DNA of 64,000 bases from contig NZ_CP061204.1 in NCBI RefSeq assembly GCF_014621775.1, positions 1,880,501 through 1,944,500 on the forward strand. Direction: 5' to 3'. This document shows positions 9,380 through 18,221 of the stretch, piece after piece. This DNA is from Stenotrophomonas sp. 169 (GTDB lineage: Bacteria > Pseudomonadota > Gammaproteobacteria > Xanthomonadales > Xanthomonadaceae). A program made the position numbers and the translations under genes. Within the stretch, counting starts at the first letter, position 1; each line of letters starts with the position of its first letter. The notes under the pieces were generated by a model, which saw only the letters and a program-made list of their open reading frames with translations, did not search any database and was not told the DNA's origin.

Positions 9380-10618
9380 CTAGAGAAAGTGGCCACCAGG
9401 CGCCCCAGTGCCCTGGGCCTCAACCTTGACGCGTAGCGCGATAACAAAGCTTGCGACCAGCATGGTGATCGCCGCGACCACGAAGACCGTCGTAATGCCG
9501 CCCATGCCGAAGACGAGGCCGCCGAGTGCCGCCCCTGCCGCAATGGATGACTGCACAGCAGCGACCACCATCCCGCCGGCACTCTCTGCCTGGTCCGGAA
9601 GAGCGCGAGCGACCCAGCTCGACCAGGCTACCGGGACGCCGCCGAACGCCAAGCCCCACAGCAAGACAAGGAGGGTCAGCCCCGTGACGTTCACGGGGAG
9701 CAAGACCATGCCAAGCGCTGCAATGGCGACCAGCGCGGGCATCACGACGAGCGTGGCGCGCAGAGTTCGCTCCATCAACCAGCCCGCAAATAAAGTGCCG
9801 ACAAAGTTGGCCACGCCGAACCCGAGCAGCATCAGTGCAATGCCATCAACATCGATCGCCGCCAAGGTTTCCAAGGCGGGACGGATGTAGGTGAACAGCG
9901 AATACTGACCTGTGTGTGCCAGCACGCAACCAGCCATGCCGATGGCAACCCCCGGCCGACGCAGCAGTGCCACCACTGACACCGCATGCGTGGTCGAGCG
10001 TGGGGCCATGCGTGGCAACGTGAACCACTGGAACAGCAGCGTCAGGCTGCCGACCCCAGCAGCCGCCCAGAAGGCGCTCCGCCAGCCAAACAAGCCGCCC
10101 AGGTAGCTGCCGAGCGGAACGGATACGACCGTGCCCACGGCAATGCCGCTGAAAATGATCGAGAGGGCGCGCGGCACCCGATCTGCTGGTACCAGGCGCA
10201 TCGCCACGGCCGCTGCCATGCTCCAGAAGCCGCCCAGTGCGATGCCCAGAAGAACGCGCATCACCAGCAGGGTGACAAGGCTGTTCGACACCGCGACCAG
10301 CAAATTGGACAGGATCATCAGTACCGTGAAAGAGAGGAGGACACTCCGTCGGTCAAGCCGCTGGGTCAATCCAGGCACCAGCAGTCCGGCAAACAGAGCG
10401 ACAACCGCCGTCACCGTTACCGCCTGTCCTGCGAGTGCTTCTGACACGCCCAGGTCCGTTGCCATGGGCGTGAGCAGGCTTGCGGGCAAGTATTCGGCCG
10501 TGAGAAGCCCAAAGACGCCCATGGCAAGCGAGAACACAGCGACCCATGCCGGCGGCGGCAGCTCTCCCGCTGGCTCTGCGGGCACCTCGCGTGCCGGTTC
10601 AACGACGACATTACTCAT
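9380..10618 (-). CDS. MFS transporter, DHA1 drug-exporter type
   Basis: 412 aa, twelve predicted membrane helices. Family signatures include LTAEYLPASLLTPMATDLGVS in helix 1, the loop 2-3 motif LTQRLDRRSVLL and helix 4 MRVLLGIALGGFWS. This matches DHA1 exporters of the AraJ/YdhP type, which expel drugs, sugars or purines by proton antiport. It is divergent from an AraC-family regulator (start near 10725), the likely local controller. The hydrophilic N-terminus before helix 1 is Pro/Glu-rich. The substrate cannot be read from sequence. Confidence 0.88.
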   Translation of the reverse strand: MSNVVVEPAREVPAEPAGELPPPAWVAVFSLAMGVFGLLTAEYLPASLLTPMATDLGVSEALAGQAVTVTAVVALFAGLLVPGLTQRLDRRSVLLSFTVLMILSNLLVAVSNSLVTLLVMRVLLGIALGGFWSMAAAVAMRLVPADRVPRALSIIFSGIAVGTVVSVPLGSYLGGLFGWRSAFWAAAGVGSLTLLFQWFTLPRMAPRSTTHAVSVVALLRRPGVAIGMAGCVLAHTGQYSLFTYIRPALETLAAIDVDGIALMLLGFGVANFVGTLFAGWLMERTLRATLVVMPALVAIAALGMVLLPVNVTGLTLLVLLWGLAFGGVPVAWSSWVARALPDQAESAGGMVVAAVQSSIAAGAALGGLVFGMGGITTVFVVAAITMLVASFVIALRVKVEAQGTGAPGGHFL

Positions 10619-10678
10619 TGCATGGTTCTCGACGAAGCGTGGAATGCCGAGAGTCTAGGGATGAGATGCCGGATGATC

Positions 10679-10688
10679 TATGATCATA
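10679..10688. promoter_or_regulatory. Palindrome between MFS and AraC genes, candidate operator
   Basis: TATGATCATA is a perfect 10-base palindrome in the 106-base divergent intergenic region. Position suggests an operator or promoter element for the divergent pair, but AraC proteins usually bind direct repeats, so this is weak evidence. Confidence 0.3.
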
Positions 10689-10724
10689 TGACCTGAAGTT
10701 TTGATCGAAACACCGAGCCCCTCT

Positions 10725-11681
10725 ATGAGCGAGCATGCTCCCGCGCCTGCGGACCTGATCAACCAGCTGCTGGGCGATATGCACCTGCACGGCGTTGAAT
10801 ATCGCCGTATCCAGACCGGCCCAGACTTTGGTTTGGGATTCGAGTTCAAGCCGGGTCACGCCTACTTTCACTACATTGCGGTGGGCAGCGCTGTGTTGCG
10901 TTGCGACGACGGGAGCGAGCATGTGTTGACTGCTGGGGACGCGGTGTTCATGCCGCGCGGCGAGGGTCATTCGCTGGTGTCCAGTCAAAAGCAGCGGGTA
11001 AGCCCCATCGACAGCTTTTCAGCAGCGCCCCTCAGCGATTCAGTGGCGGGGGTCGACACGTGTCCGAGCACGCATGCGGTGCCCAGTGCGGTGCTTTTCT
11101 ACGGACGCATGGCGTTCGATCTTGGTGGCATGCAGGGGCTGAGCAAGTTGATGCCGAGCGTGATGCTTGCACGTTACAACGACGCTCAATTCGCTGGTCT
11201 TTTGCCGTTGATCGATTCGATGAAGCGCGAGGTGTGCTCAGGTCGGATCGGCTTTGCCGGCATGTTGGCGCGGCTGGCGGATGTGATTGCGGCCATGATC
11301 GTGCGGGGCTGGGTGGAGCGGGGGTGCGACGATGCGTCGGGGTTGGTTGCAGCATTGCGCGATCCCCGCTTGGCTCGGTCATTACTGGCGCTACATGAAA
11401 ACCCGGGCCGGGACTGGACCGTAGACACCTTGGCGGCGGAGTCGCACGTGTCACGATCCGTCTTCGCCGAGCGCTTCCAGAGCACCATCGGCGTGCCGCC
11501 ACTCCGATATGTCACGCAGATCCGGATGCATCTGGCGACACGATGGCTCTCGGTCAACAAGCTTCCGATCGAAGAGGTGGCACTTCGCTTGGGCTACACC
11601 TCGCAAGCGGCGTTCAGTCGAGCCTTCAAACGAGTGAACGGTCAATCGCCTGGCGCGAGCAAACGGAATCGGGTCGCCTGA
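10725..11681 (+). CDS. AraC-family regulator with N-terminal cupin sensor
   Basis: About 318 aa. The N-terminal half is a cupin (Cupin_6 type): GHAYFHYIAVGSAVLRCDDG and TAGDAVFMPRGEGHSL. The C-terminal AraC domain has two helix-turn-helices: WTVDTLAAESHVSRSVFAERF and the signature segment IEEVALRLGYTSQAAFSRAF. It probably senses a small ligand and controls the divergent MFS exporter. The frame extends to a TTG at 10701, but the ATG at 10725 (MSEHAPAPADLIN) gives the usual length; neither has a strong Shine-Dalgarno. Confidence 0.88.
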   Translation: MSEHAPAPADLINQLLGDMHLHGVEYRRIQTGPDFGLGFEFKPGHAYFHYIAVGSAVLRCDDGSEHVLTAGDAVFMPRGEGHSLVSSQKQRVSPIDSFSAAPLSDSVAGVDTCPSTHAVPSAVLFYGRMAFDLGGMQGLSKLMPSVMLARYNDAQFAGLLPLIDSMKREVCSGRIGFAGMLARLADVIAAMIVRGWVERGCDDASGLVAALRDPRLARSLLALHENPGRDWTVDTLAAESHVSRSVFAERFQSTIGVPPLRYVTQIRMHLATRWLSVNKLPIEEVALRLGYTSQAAFSRAFKRVNGQSPGASKRNRVA

Positions 11682-11759
11682 CGGCACGTTGCCATGTCCC
11701 AGCTGCGCCTACGCGACCACCGTTGCGGGCCCACGACAAATCGGCAAGACGCGCGGAGC

Positions 11760-12668
11760 TCAGTCAAACACCCCCGCAGCCGAAAGCCTGAGCAACTCAT
11801 CCACGACGTACCGCACCTTGGGACGCAGGTTGCGTGTGCGAGGCCACAGCGCGTGAATCTCGATGTAGTGCTGCGCACAGTCCTCCAAGACCAGCTGCAG
11901 TGAGCCTGCCTCCAAATAGGGGCGGACCAGGGAAATGGGCATCTGACAGACGCCAAGACCGCCGACCGCAGCTGCGATGACCCCGTCGCCATCGCTCAGG
12001 TGGTGCGTCCCCCTCGGAACAAACCCAGGCTTCATATTCTCTGGGCCGACGCGCCACGGGACGGTTTGTCCATAGCGGAGTCCGACGATGCTGCGATGGG
12101 TGCGGAGGTCATCTATCGTTCGGGGCACCCCGAAGGTCTGGAGATAGGAAGGTGATGCGCAAAGCACCAACCGTTGGTGGCCAAGCTTGCGCGCAACCAG
12201 ACTGGCTGAATGTTCGAGCGCTCCGAATCGAATCGTCAGATCGATGCCTTCTTCAACGGGATCGACCAGATGATCCGTGAACGTCAGCGTGTAGTGGAGG
12301 TCGGGATGCGCAGCACCGATGCGCAGCAATATCGGCAGGAGTACGTGGCGCCCGAACGAGGTCGGCATGTCGATGCGTAGCCGTCCTACAGGCAGGGATG
12401 ACCTGGACGCCAAAGATGCCTCGGCGCTGGCGATTTCCTCCAACGCGGCAGAGCATGTGGCGAAATAGGATTCGCCGTCCGCCGTGAGGGCGATTCGCCG
12501 CGTCGTGCGATGGAAGAGGCGCACCCCCAGTCTGCTCTCCAGTCGCGCGATGGCCTTGCCCACGGCCGACCGCGATATCCCGAGCGTCTCGGCTGCCTCT
12601 GTGAACGTAGTCGACCGGGCGGCGGTCACGAAGGTCGTCAAACCTGTCAGGGATTCGACAGCAAGCAT
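11760..12668 (-). CDS. LysR-family regulator, divergent from ene-reductase
   Basis: 302 aa. N-terminal winged HTH (residues 1-65) with the LysR signature TEAAETLGISRSAVGKAIAR and LGVRLFHRTTR. The substrate-binding domain contains RIDMPTSFGRHVLLPIL and DLTIRFGALEHS, typical of the AaeR/YhjC-like group. It is divergent from the Old Yellow Enzyme gene, with a 110-base region holding a GGGAA/TTCCC dyad. It very likely regulates the reductase, perhaps in response to an electrophile or quinone (inference). Confidence 0.9.
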   Translation of the reverse strand: MLAVESLTGLTTFVTAARSTTFTEAAETLGISRSAVGKAIARLESRLGVRLFHRTTRRIALTADGESYFATCSAALEEIASAEASLASRSSLPVGRLRIDMPTSFGRHVLLPILLRIGAAHPDLHYTLTFTDHLVDPVEEGIDLTIRFGALEHSASLVARKLGHQRLVLCASPSYLQTFGVPRTIDDLRTHRSIVGLRYGQTVPWRVGPENMKPGFVPRGTHHLSDGDGVIAAAVGGLGVCQMPISLVRPYLEAGSLQLVLEDCAQHYIEIHALWPRTRNLRPKVRYVVDELLRLSAAGVFD

Positions 12669-12681
12669 GCGGATCCTATTG

Positions 12682-12696
12682 GGGAATTGTGTTCCC
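12682..12696. promoter_or_regulatory. Inverted repeat, candidate LysR operator
   Basis: GGGAA-TTGTG-TTCCC lies 14-28 bases upstream of the LysR start and about 80 bases upstream of the reductase start. LysR proteins bind interrupted dyads in such divergent regions. The assignment is by position only. Confidence 0.4.
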
Positions 12697-12778
12697 TAAT
12701 GAGGGGATAGTTGGCTCCTTTATGCCGCATCCTGTCAACCTTATCTTGGTAGTCACTACATCGTTCGAGACGTCCGTT

Positions 12779-13882
12779 ATGACACCTAAGCTGTTTGCAC
12801 CCTTCGACCTCGCTGGAACACCGCTGAGAAACCGCGTCGTGATGGCGCCGATGACTCGCGCCCGGAACCCTGGCTGCGTTGCCAACGCCTTGACCGCTGA
12901 ATACTACGCACAGCGATCCAGTGCGGGCTTGATCATCAGCGAGGGAACGCCCGTGTCACCGGAAGGTCAGGGTTACATTGATGTCCCGGGGATGTGGTCC
13001 TCGGAACAGGTTGCCGGTTGGAAACGTGTGACCGACGCAGTGCATGCGGACCGGGGCAAAATCTTCGCCCAGCTGTGGCACGTAGGGCGCATGTCGCACT
13101 CCTCTCTGCAGCCCGGCGGTGCGGCTCCGGTCAGCGCAAGCAGCCGGCCGGTTGCTTCCAGCTCGAAGAGTTTTGCCTTCATCTACCGCGAAGACGGGTC
13201 GCGTGGGACGGCGGAGCCAAGTCAGGCGCGCCCACTCGAAACCGCAGAGGTGCAACGGGTTGTGAGCGACTTTGTCGAGGCGGCCCAGCGGGCGCGCGAG
13301 GCCGGCTTCGATGGGGTCGAGATCCACGCTGCCAACGGCTACCTGTTCGAGCAGTTCCTCAACCCGGTGACGAATGACCGGACGGATGCTTACGGTGGTT
13401 CGCTGCAGAATCGGGCGCGCCTGATCCTGGACACGGTCGATGCGATCGCCAGCCGGATCGGGTCGAGCAGGGTGGGTATCCGCCTGGCTCCGAATAATCG
13501 TCAGTTCGACATGCCGGAGTACGCGGAGAACGAGGCCAGTTATCTGTACCTCGCCAATGAGTTGGGCACCCGGGATCTCGCGTACGTCCACCTCAACAAC
13601 AATTTCTCCCATGGCGAGTCAGCTCTCGACGAAGCGTTCCTGCGCACATTCAAGCGTGCTTATGGAGACGTCGTTATCTTGGCCGGTGGCATGACCCGCG
13701 AATCCTCGTTGAGGCTGGTCGAGGAGGGAGTAATCGATCTGGCAGCCTTCGGCCAGCCCTTCATTGCCAACCCCGACCTGGTCGAGCGCCTGGAGAGCGA
13801 CCTTCCGCTCGCGCTGCCTGATCGCGCGACGTACTACGGCGGCGGCGCAGAGGGATACACCGACTACGCGCGGGCTACCTGA
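12779..13882 (+). CDS. Alkene reductase, Old Yellow Enzyme family (NemA-like)
   Basis: 367 aa from the ATG at 12779 (MTPKLFAPFDLAG); the frame runs back to 12689 but the extra 30 residues lack homology. OYE hallmarks: APMTRARNP near the N-terminus, FAQLWHVGR, the substrate-binding His/Asn pair in EIHAANGYLFEQFLNP, and NDRTDAYGGSLQNR. It is an FMN-dependent TIM-barrel enzyme that reduces activated C=C bonds and often nitro compounds or maleimides with NAD(P)H. Divergent LysR regulator upstream. A GC-rich hairpin follows 12 bases after the stop. Confidence 0.92.
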   Translation: MTPKLFAPFDLAGTPLRNRVVMAPMTRARNPGCVANALTAEYYAQRSSAGLIISEGTPVSPEGQGYIDVPGMWSSEQVAGWKRVTDAVHADRGKIFAQLWHVGRMSHSSLQPGGAAPVSASSRPVASSSKSFAFIYREDGSRGTAEPSQARPLETAEVQRVVSDFVEAAQRAREAGFDGVEIHAANGYLFEQFLNPVTNDRTDAYGGSLQNRARLILDTVDAIASRIGSSRVGIRLAPNNRQFDMPEYAENEASYLYLANELGTRDLAYVHLNNNFSHGESALDEAFLRTFKRAYGDVVILAGGMTRESSLRLVEEGVIDLAAFGQPFIANPDLVERLESDLPLALPDRATYYGGGAEGYTDYARAT

Positions 13883-13894
13883 CCTTTAGAGATG

Positions 13895-13923
13895 GATGAT
13901 CGGCCCCGGAAGGGGCGATCATC
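13895..13923 (+). terminator. Hairpin after the ene-reductase gene
   Basis: GATGATCGGCCCC pairs with GGGGCGATCATC (one bulged base) around a GGAA loop. It starts 12 bases after the stop codon. There is no clear T-run, so it may be a terminator or an RNA-stabilising structure. Confidence 0.55.
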
Positions 13924-13985
13924 CGCTCACTGATTTGCTATGTTGAACACGCCCGATCCAGGGAAACCAGAGGTGTGGCGCTTCA

Positions 13986-14891
13986 GTGATAGAGACCCGC
14001 CTGCTCCAACAGTTCGTTGCCGTCGCCGAAGAGCTCCATTTCAATCGGGCTGCCGAGCGGCTGCACATGGCGCAGCCCCCGCTGAGCCAGGCGATCCGCA
14101 AGCTTGAGAGCGCTGTCGGTGCACCTCTCTTCGTGCGCACCCATCGCAGTGTGGCGCTGACCCCGGCCGGTGCGGCATTTCTTGTCACGGCGCGCACCGC
14201 CCTGAGCGCTTTGGAGGAGGGGGTAGCGCAGACGCGACGGGTTGCGCAGGGGATTGAGGGCCACCTCACGCTGACTTTCATCAACATTGCGCCCTATACC
14301 CCTCTGTTACGAGCACTGCGCGGTTTTCGAAACGCCTGCCCGGGCGTTGCGTTCACCATGGTGGAGGCCACGACCCAGGAGCAGGTCATCGCGCTGGAAC
14401 AGGGCAGGGCGGATATCGGATTCATGCGGACGCCAGGAACGTCTGTCCCGCACCTGCGCATGGCCACCGTGTCCAGCGAACCGATTTACGTGGCGCTACC
14501 CGCCGGCCATCGGCTGGAATCGGCCCCGACCATTGAGCTGGCGTCGCTCAAGGATGACGCGTTCGTCGCCTCACCGCGGACGCTCGGCAAGGGGTTCCAT
14601 GACCAGCTCATCAGCCTTTGCCAGGCAGCAGGGTTCGTTCCCAACATCGTGCAGCACGGCCGACAGATGCAGACCCTGATCGCCTTGGTGGCCGCCGGGT
14701 TTGGTGTGGCACTGCTCCCCGCGTCCTTGGCGACGACTGCGCGGGAAGACGTAGTGTTCCGCCCACTCCAGGCGGACCCATCCGATGAAATGGCCCGCCT
14801 GGACCTGTTCATGGCGTGGAACGAAACCCGGGCATCCACACTCCGCGACCGACTGATACAGACGATCCTGCAGAGTCTGTCAGCGTCCTGA
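13986..14891 (+). CDS. LysR-family regulator, BenM/CatR-like
   Basis: 301 aa. N-terminal HTH with FVAVAEELHFNRAAERLHMAQ, then PLSQAIRKLE and LFVRTHRSVALTPAG, the pattern of the BenM/CatR/CbnR group of LysR proteins. The effector domain includes GHLTLTFINIAPYTPLLRAL. Start GTG at 13986 (VIETRLLQQF). It is followed on the same strand, 101 bases on, by an MFS exporter gene that it probably controls. The BenM resemblance suggests an aromatic ligand, but that is inference. Confidence 0.88.
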   Translation: MIETRLLQQFVAVAEELHFNRAAERLHMAQPPLSQAIRKLESAVGAPLFVRTHRSVALTPAGAAFLVTARTALSALEEGVAQTRRVAQGIEGHLTLTFINIAPYTPLLRALRGFRNACPGVAFTMVEATTQEQVIALEQGRADIGFMRTPGTSVPHLRMATVSSEPIYVALPAGHRLESAPTIELASLKDDAFVASPRTLGKGFHDQLISLCQAAGFVPNIVQHGRQMQTLIALVAAGFGVALLPASLATTAREDVVFRPLQADPSDEMARLDLFMAWNETRASTLRDRLIQTILQSLSAS

Positions 14892-14992
14892 CCTGACAAG
14901 ACGCGCCGCGTCTTGCTGCGGTATGTAGAGCGTCCTTCACCAGCGCCACGCCAGCCACTACGCTTCGGCGGCATCGCTGTCGAGGAACTTCA

Positions 14993-16195
14993 ATGCCTGC
15001 CGCCATCTATGTGTTTTCGCTGTGCGCATTCGCGTTCGGCCTTTCCGAGTTCGTTGTCGCTGGCCTGTTGACCACGCTTGCCGACGACCTTGACGCGCCG
15101 ATCTCTCTGGTCGGCACGGCCATCGCCGCCTATGCACTGGGCGCCGCCATCGGTGCGCCTTTCCTCACTGCGCTGGTCGCCCACTGGCGGGACAGGAACA
15201 TCCTGCTTCTGGCAACGGCGTTGCTTGGGGTGGGCAGCTTGATGATGAGCGCGTCACCCAATCTGGTGTTCCTGCTGGTTGTTCGCTTCGTGGTCGGCTT
15301 GGGCCACGGCGTCTTCATGGCGGTGGCCTCCGACGCAGCGACAAGGCTGGTGGATCCACGGCGGTCAGGCCGGGCGCTGTCGGTGGTGTGGATCGGATTG
15401 ACGCTTGCATTGGCAATCGGTGTTCCCCTGGGCACCTACCTGGGAAGCCTGTGGAGTTGGCGACTGGTTTTCCTGGCTATCGGCGTGCTCAGTGTGGGGG
15501 GGATGCTTGGATTGGCACTGTCCATGCCACGCGGCGAGGTCGCGGTGGGCTCAACCGGCGGTGGCGCGTGGAAGGGCATTCAGGCTGTCGCCCATCCCCA
15601 GCTGCTGGTGACGGCCAGTATCGGCGCACTCGTCAGCATCGCCACCTTCGCGTTCTTTACGTTCGTTTCGCCCTACTTGCAGCAGGTAACCGCGGTGAAT
15701 ATGCAGTGGCTGAGCCTGGGGATGTTGTTGTTCGGCGTCTGTGCGATCGCAGGCAATCTGCTGGGCGGATTCCTTGCCGACGCGATGGACGTGGATCGCA
15801 GTATCCGATTTGCGTTGATCGCATTGGCGCTGAATCTGCTGGGGTTGTACGGCTTCGCACGCATGCCGGTCCCGATGATGATGCTGATCGGCACGCTGGG
15901 CATCTGTTTCTTTTCTATTGTGACCCTGCTGACCCTTCGACTGCTCCGGCTGGCGCAGCGCTTCATTCCTGCCTACAGTTCGGTGGCAGCGGGATTGAAT
16001 ATCGCTTCCTTCAATCTGGGGACCGCGCTGGGTGGTGCGCTGGGAGGCCTCACGATAAGCTTTGCGACCTTGGCTTACGTCCCGCTGACGGGCGCGTCGG
16101 CCGCGGTGCTGGCCCTCGTGGTGCTGTACCTGCAGAGGCGGTGGATGAGCGAGCCTTCAGAGGGCATGCCGCAACAAGCCGGGCAGGGTACTTGA
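14993..16195 (+). CDS. MFS transporter, DHA1 type
   Basis: 400 aa, twelve predicted helices. Helix 1 FAFGLSEFVVAGLLTTLADDL, loop 2-3 ALVAHWRDRNILL and helix 4 RFVVGLGHGVFMAVAS match the arabinose-efflux-like DHA1 exporters. It lies downstream of a LysR gene on the same strand, so the two are probably one regulatory unit. Substrate unknown. Its C-terminus (QQAGQGT) is short and hydrophilic as expected. Confidence 0.88.
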   Translation: MPAAIYVFSLCAFAFGLSEFVVAGLLTTLADDLDAPISLVGTAIAAYALGAAIGAPFLTALVAHWRDRNILLLATALLGVGSLMMSASPNLVFLLVVRFVVGLGHGVFMAVASDAATRLVDPRRSGRALSVVWIGLTLALAIGVPLGTYLGSLWSWRLVFLAIGVLSVGGMLGLALSMPRGEVAVGSTGGGAWKGIQAVAHPQLLVTASIGALVSIATFAFFTFVSPYLQQVTAVNMQWLSLGMLLFGVCAIAGNLLGGFLADAMDVDRSIRFALIALALNLLGLYGFARMPVPMMMLIGTLGICFFSIVTLLTLRLLRLAQRFIPAYSSVAAGLNIASFNLGTALGGALGGLTISFATLAYVPLTGASAAVLALVVLYLQRRWMSEPSEGMPQQAGQGT

Positions 16196-16229
16196 CTCAA
16201 ACACTGGCACTGGAAAATAAGGGAATGGC

Positions 16230-16589
16230 ATGAAGGTGCACTGGAATGACTGTGGCGAAGGGCCAACGTCTGATGCCCCCGTGGAGCTTGATCTCGCGCA
16301 GACGCAGTTGGTCTGGTCCGATGAAGTCCGAGGGGTGGAGGGTAACTTTCTCGGTATCACGGATGGTTCCGGAAACACAGTCCAGTTCTATTTTACCGAG
16401 GGCATTCCAGACGACGTTGAAGATGCGAGTCATCTCACTATCGTTCTTGTCGACTTTCCCGTCATCGAAGAGCGCGGCTCGTATTCAAAACAGGTCGCCA
16501 TAGGTGAGGTCGCCGGCCTTATAGCAAAAGTGTTTGAGATGGGCGCGAGCTATCGGTCTTTCAGTGGCTTGCGCTTTGTCGAGTGGTAG
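16230..16589 (+). CDS. Hypothetical protein, 119 aa
   Basis: An acidic, soluble-looking protein without signal peptide or membrane helix. It begins MKVHWNDCGEGPTSDAPVE and ends SFSGLRFVEW. The pattern of alternating hydrophobic and polar residues suggests a beta-rich fold, but I do not recognise a family. ATG with a plausible AAGGGAATGGC stretch just upstream. It is 34 bases after the MFS stop and could be cotranscribed with it. Confidence 0.5.
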   Translation: MKVHWNDCGEGPTSDAPVELDLAQTQLVWSDEVRGVEGNFLGITDGSGNTVQFYFTEGIPDDVEDASHLTIVLVDFPVIEERGSYSKQVAIGEVAGLIAKVFEMGASYRSFSGLRFVEW

Positions 16590-16688
16590 ATATCGAGGAA
16601 ATGCGGGCCCCGCGGACGCGCGCATGACTGAACATCCCGGTCCGGTACACTTCAGTGAGCGCGTTCACCACCTTCGGAGAGTTCCGGT

Positions 16689-17090
16689 ATGCCGTATCTC
16701 AGTTTTCATGTCTCTGCGGACGCATCGCAAGCCCAGTCAGACGACGTCGCTCGTGTCCTCACGGAGCTTACGGCGACCGTGCTCGGCAAGAAGCGCGAGC
16801 TCACTTCAGTCGAGATAAAGGCAACGTCGCCTGAAAGCTGGTACATCGGTGGCAAGCGTGTTGCGGGGCAGGACGTGGTGACGTTCTACCTGGACATCAA
16901 AGTAACCGAGGGGACCAACACCAAGAATGAAAAGTCCCAGTACGTCCGTCAGGTCTTTGATGCGGTGGCTGAAATCTTCGGCCCACTGGCACCTGCGAGT
17001 TACATCGTGATCCACGAAGTGCATGCAGACGCGTGGGGCTATGAGGGGAAGACGCAAGAGTACCGTTACATCTCTGGTGTCTCGCTCTAA
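16689..17090 (+). CDS. Tautomerase superfamily protein
   Basis: 133 aa. It begins Met-Pro (MPYLSFHVSADASQAQ); after Met removal Pro1 would be the catalytic base of 4-oxalocrotonate-tautomerase-type enzymes. Strand-helix-strand repeats fit a fused tautomerase fold: LTATVLGKKRELTSVEIK then a second half with QVFDAVAEIFGP and SYIVIHEVHADAWGYEG, which is the usual C-terminal tautomerase motif. Substrate unknown. A purine-rich TTCGGAGAG sits upstream of the ATG. Confidence 0.78.
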   Translation: MPYLSFHVSADASQAQSDDVARVLTELTATVLGKKRELTSVEIKATSPESWYIGGKRVAGQDVVTFYLDIKVTEGTNTKNEKSQYVRQVFDAVAEIFGPLAPASYIVIHEVHADAWGYEGKTQEYRYISGVSL

Positions 17091-17195
17091 GGCGCTTATC
17101 GGTGCATTTCAGGATTGCGTTGCGGCTGGCCTGACGGTGATGCCCTGGGATTAGGGCCGCATCCGAAAAAGTGAGCGATACAGCCGACTGACCAC

Positions 17196-18140
17196 TCAAA
17201 TTCCCCTGCTCTCCACATCCGGAAACACCCGCTCACAGAGAAAATCAACGAGTGCCCGGATCTTCGGCGAGGGATGCTTGCTCGCCGGCCACAGCACATG
17301 GAACACGCCGCTGCGCTGCACGTAGTCACTCAGGATCGGCGTGAGCCGGCCATCAGCCAACGGCTCGCGCACCGCGAAGTCCGGAAGGTAGGCAATCCCA
17401 AGCCCGCGCAGTGCAAAACAGACGCGCGTCTCGATGTTGTTGCAGATCATCGACGTGGGCAGCTGTAACTCTGGGTCACCTGATGCCTGCCCCAGTGCCC
17501 AGGTCTCCAGCTTGCCGCTGTTGGGAAAGCGGTAGTGCAGGCAGGTGTGTTGCCGTAGATCGTCTGGCGCCATCGGTGTCCCTCGACGCGTCAGATACGC
17601 CGGCGAGGCCACCAGTCGCATCTGGAAGGCGCCCAGCCGACGGGCCGACAGGCGTGAATCGGCCGGCTCGCCCGTGCGAACCACCGCGTCAAAGCCTTCT
17701 TCGATCACGTCGACCATCCGGTCGGTGAAGTCCAGATCGAGCTCGATCTCCGGGTATGCACGCATGAACTCGCCGAGCACCGGCAGCACCAGCGAGCTGA
17801 CCAGCGGCAGGCTGATCCGCAGCCGTCCGCGCGGGGCGGCGCTGGCCTGCGACAGTTCCATTTCGGCTGCCTCGATCTCAGCCAGGATGCGGCGGCTGCG
17901 CTCCAGGAAGAGCGTGCCCTCGGCCGTCAACGTGACGCTGCGCGTGCTGCGGTGGAACAAGCGCACCCCCAGCTTCTCTTCCAGCCGCGCTACGCTCTTC
18001 CCCACCGCCGACGCCGATACGCCCAACAGCCGTCCCGCCGCGACGAAGCTCCGCGTTTCGGCGACCTGCACGAACACCACGAAGCCACTCAGGCTGTCCA
18101 TGATTTCTTCACTGTCCATTGCGGACAAGGTGTTCCGCAC
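17196..18140 (-). CDS. LysR-family regulator, divergent from MFS gene
   Basis: 314 aa (internal ATGs at residues 8 and 14 could also start it). LysR HTH: FVAAGRLLGVSASAVGKSVA, then LGVRLFHRSTRSVTLTAEG. The effector-binding domain carries LRISLPLVSSLVLPVLGEF and DAVVRTGEPADSRLSARRLG. It is a close paralogue of the LysR at 11760-12668. It diverges from the MFS exporter at 18222, its likely target, with 81 bases between. Confidence 0.88.
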   Translation of the reverse strand: MRNTLSAMDSEEIMDSLSGFVVFVQVAETRSFVAAGRLLGVSASAVGKSVARLEEKLGVRLFHRSTRSVTLTAEGTLFLERSRRILAEIEAAEMELSQASAAPRGRLRISLPLVSSLVLPVLGEFMRAYPEIELDLDFTDRMVDVIEEGFDAVVRTGEPADSRLSARRLGAFQMRLVASPAYLTRRGTPMAPDDLRQHTCLHYRFPNSGKLETWALGQASGDPELQLPTSMICNNIETRVCFALRGLGIAYLPDFAVREPLADGRLTPILSDYVQRSGVFHVLWPASKHPSPKIRALVDFLCERVFPDVESRGI

Positions 18141-18221
18141 ATCGAGGAACTGTAGCCCAGTTTTTCTTTAATCGCCCGGTATCTATCGTCATGACCTGAC
18201 CCACGAAACGAGTTCAATGCC

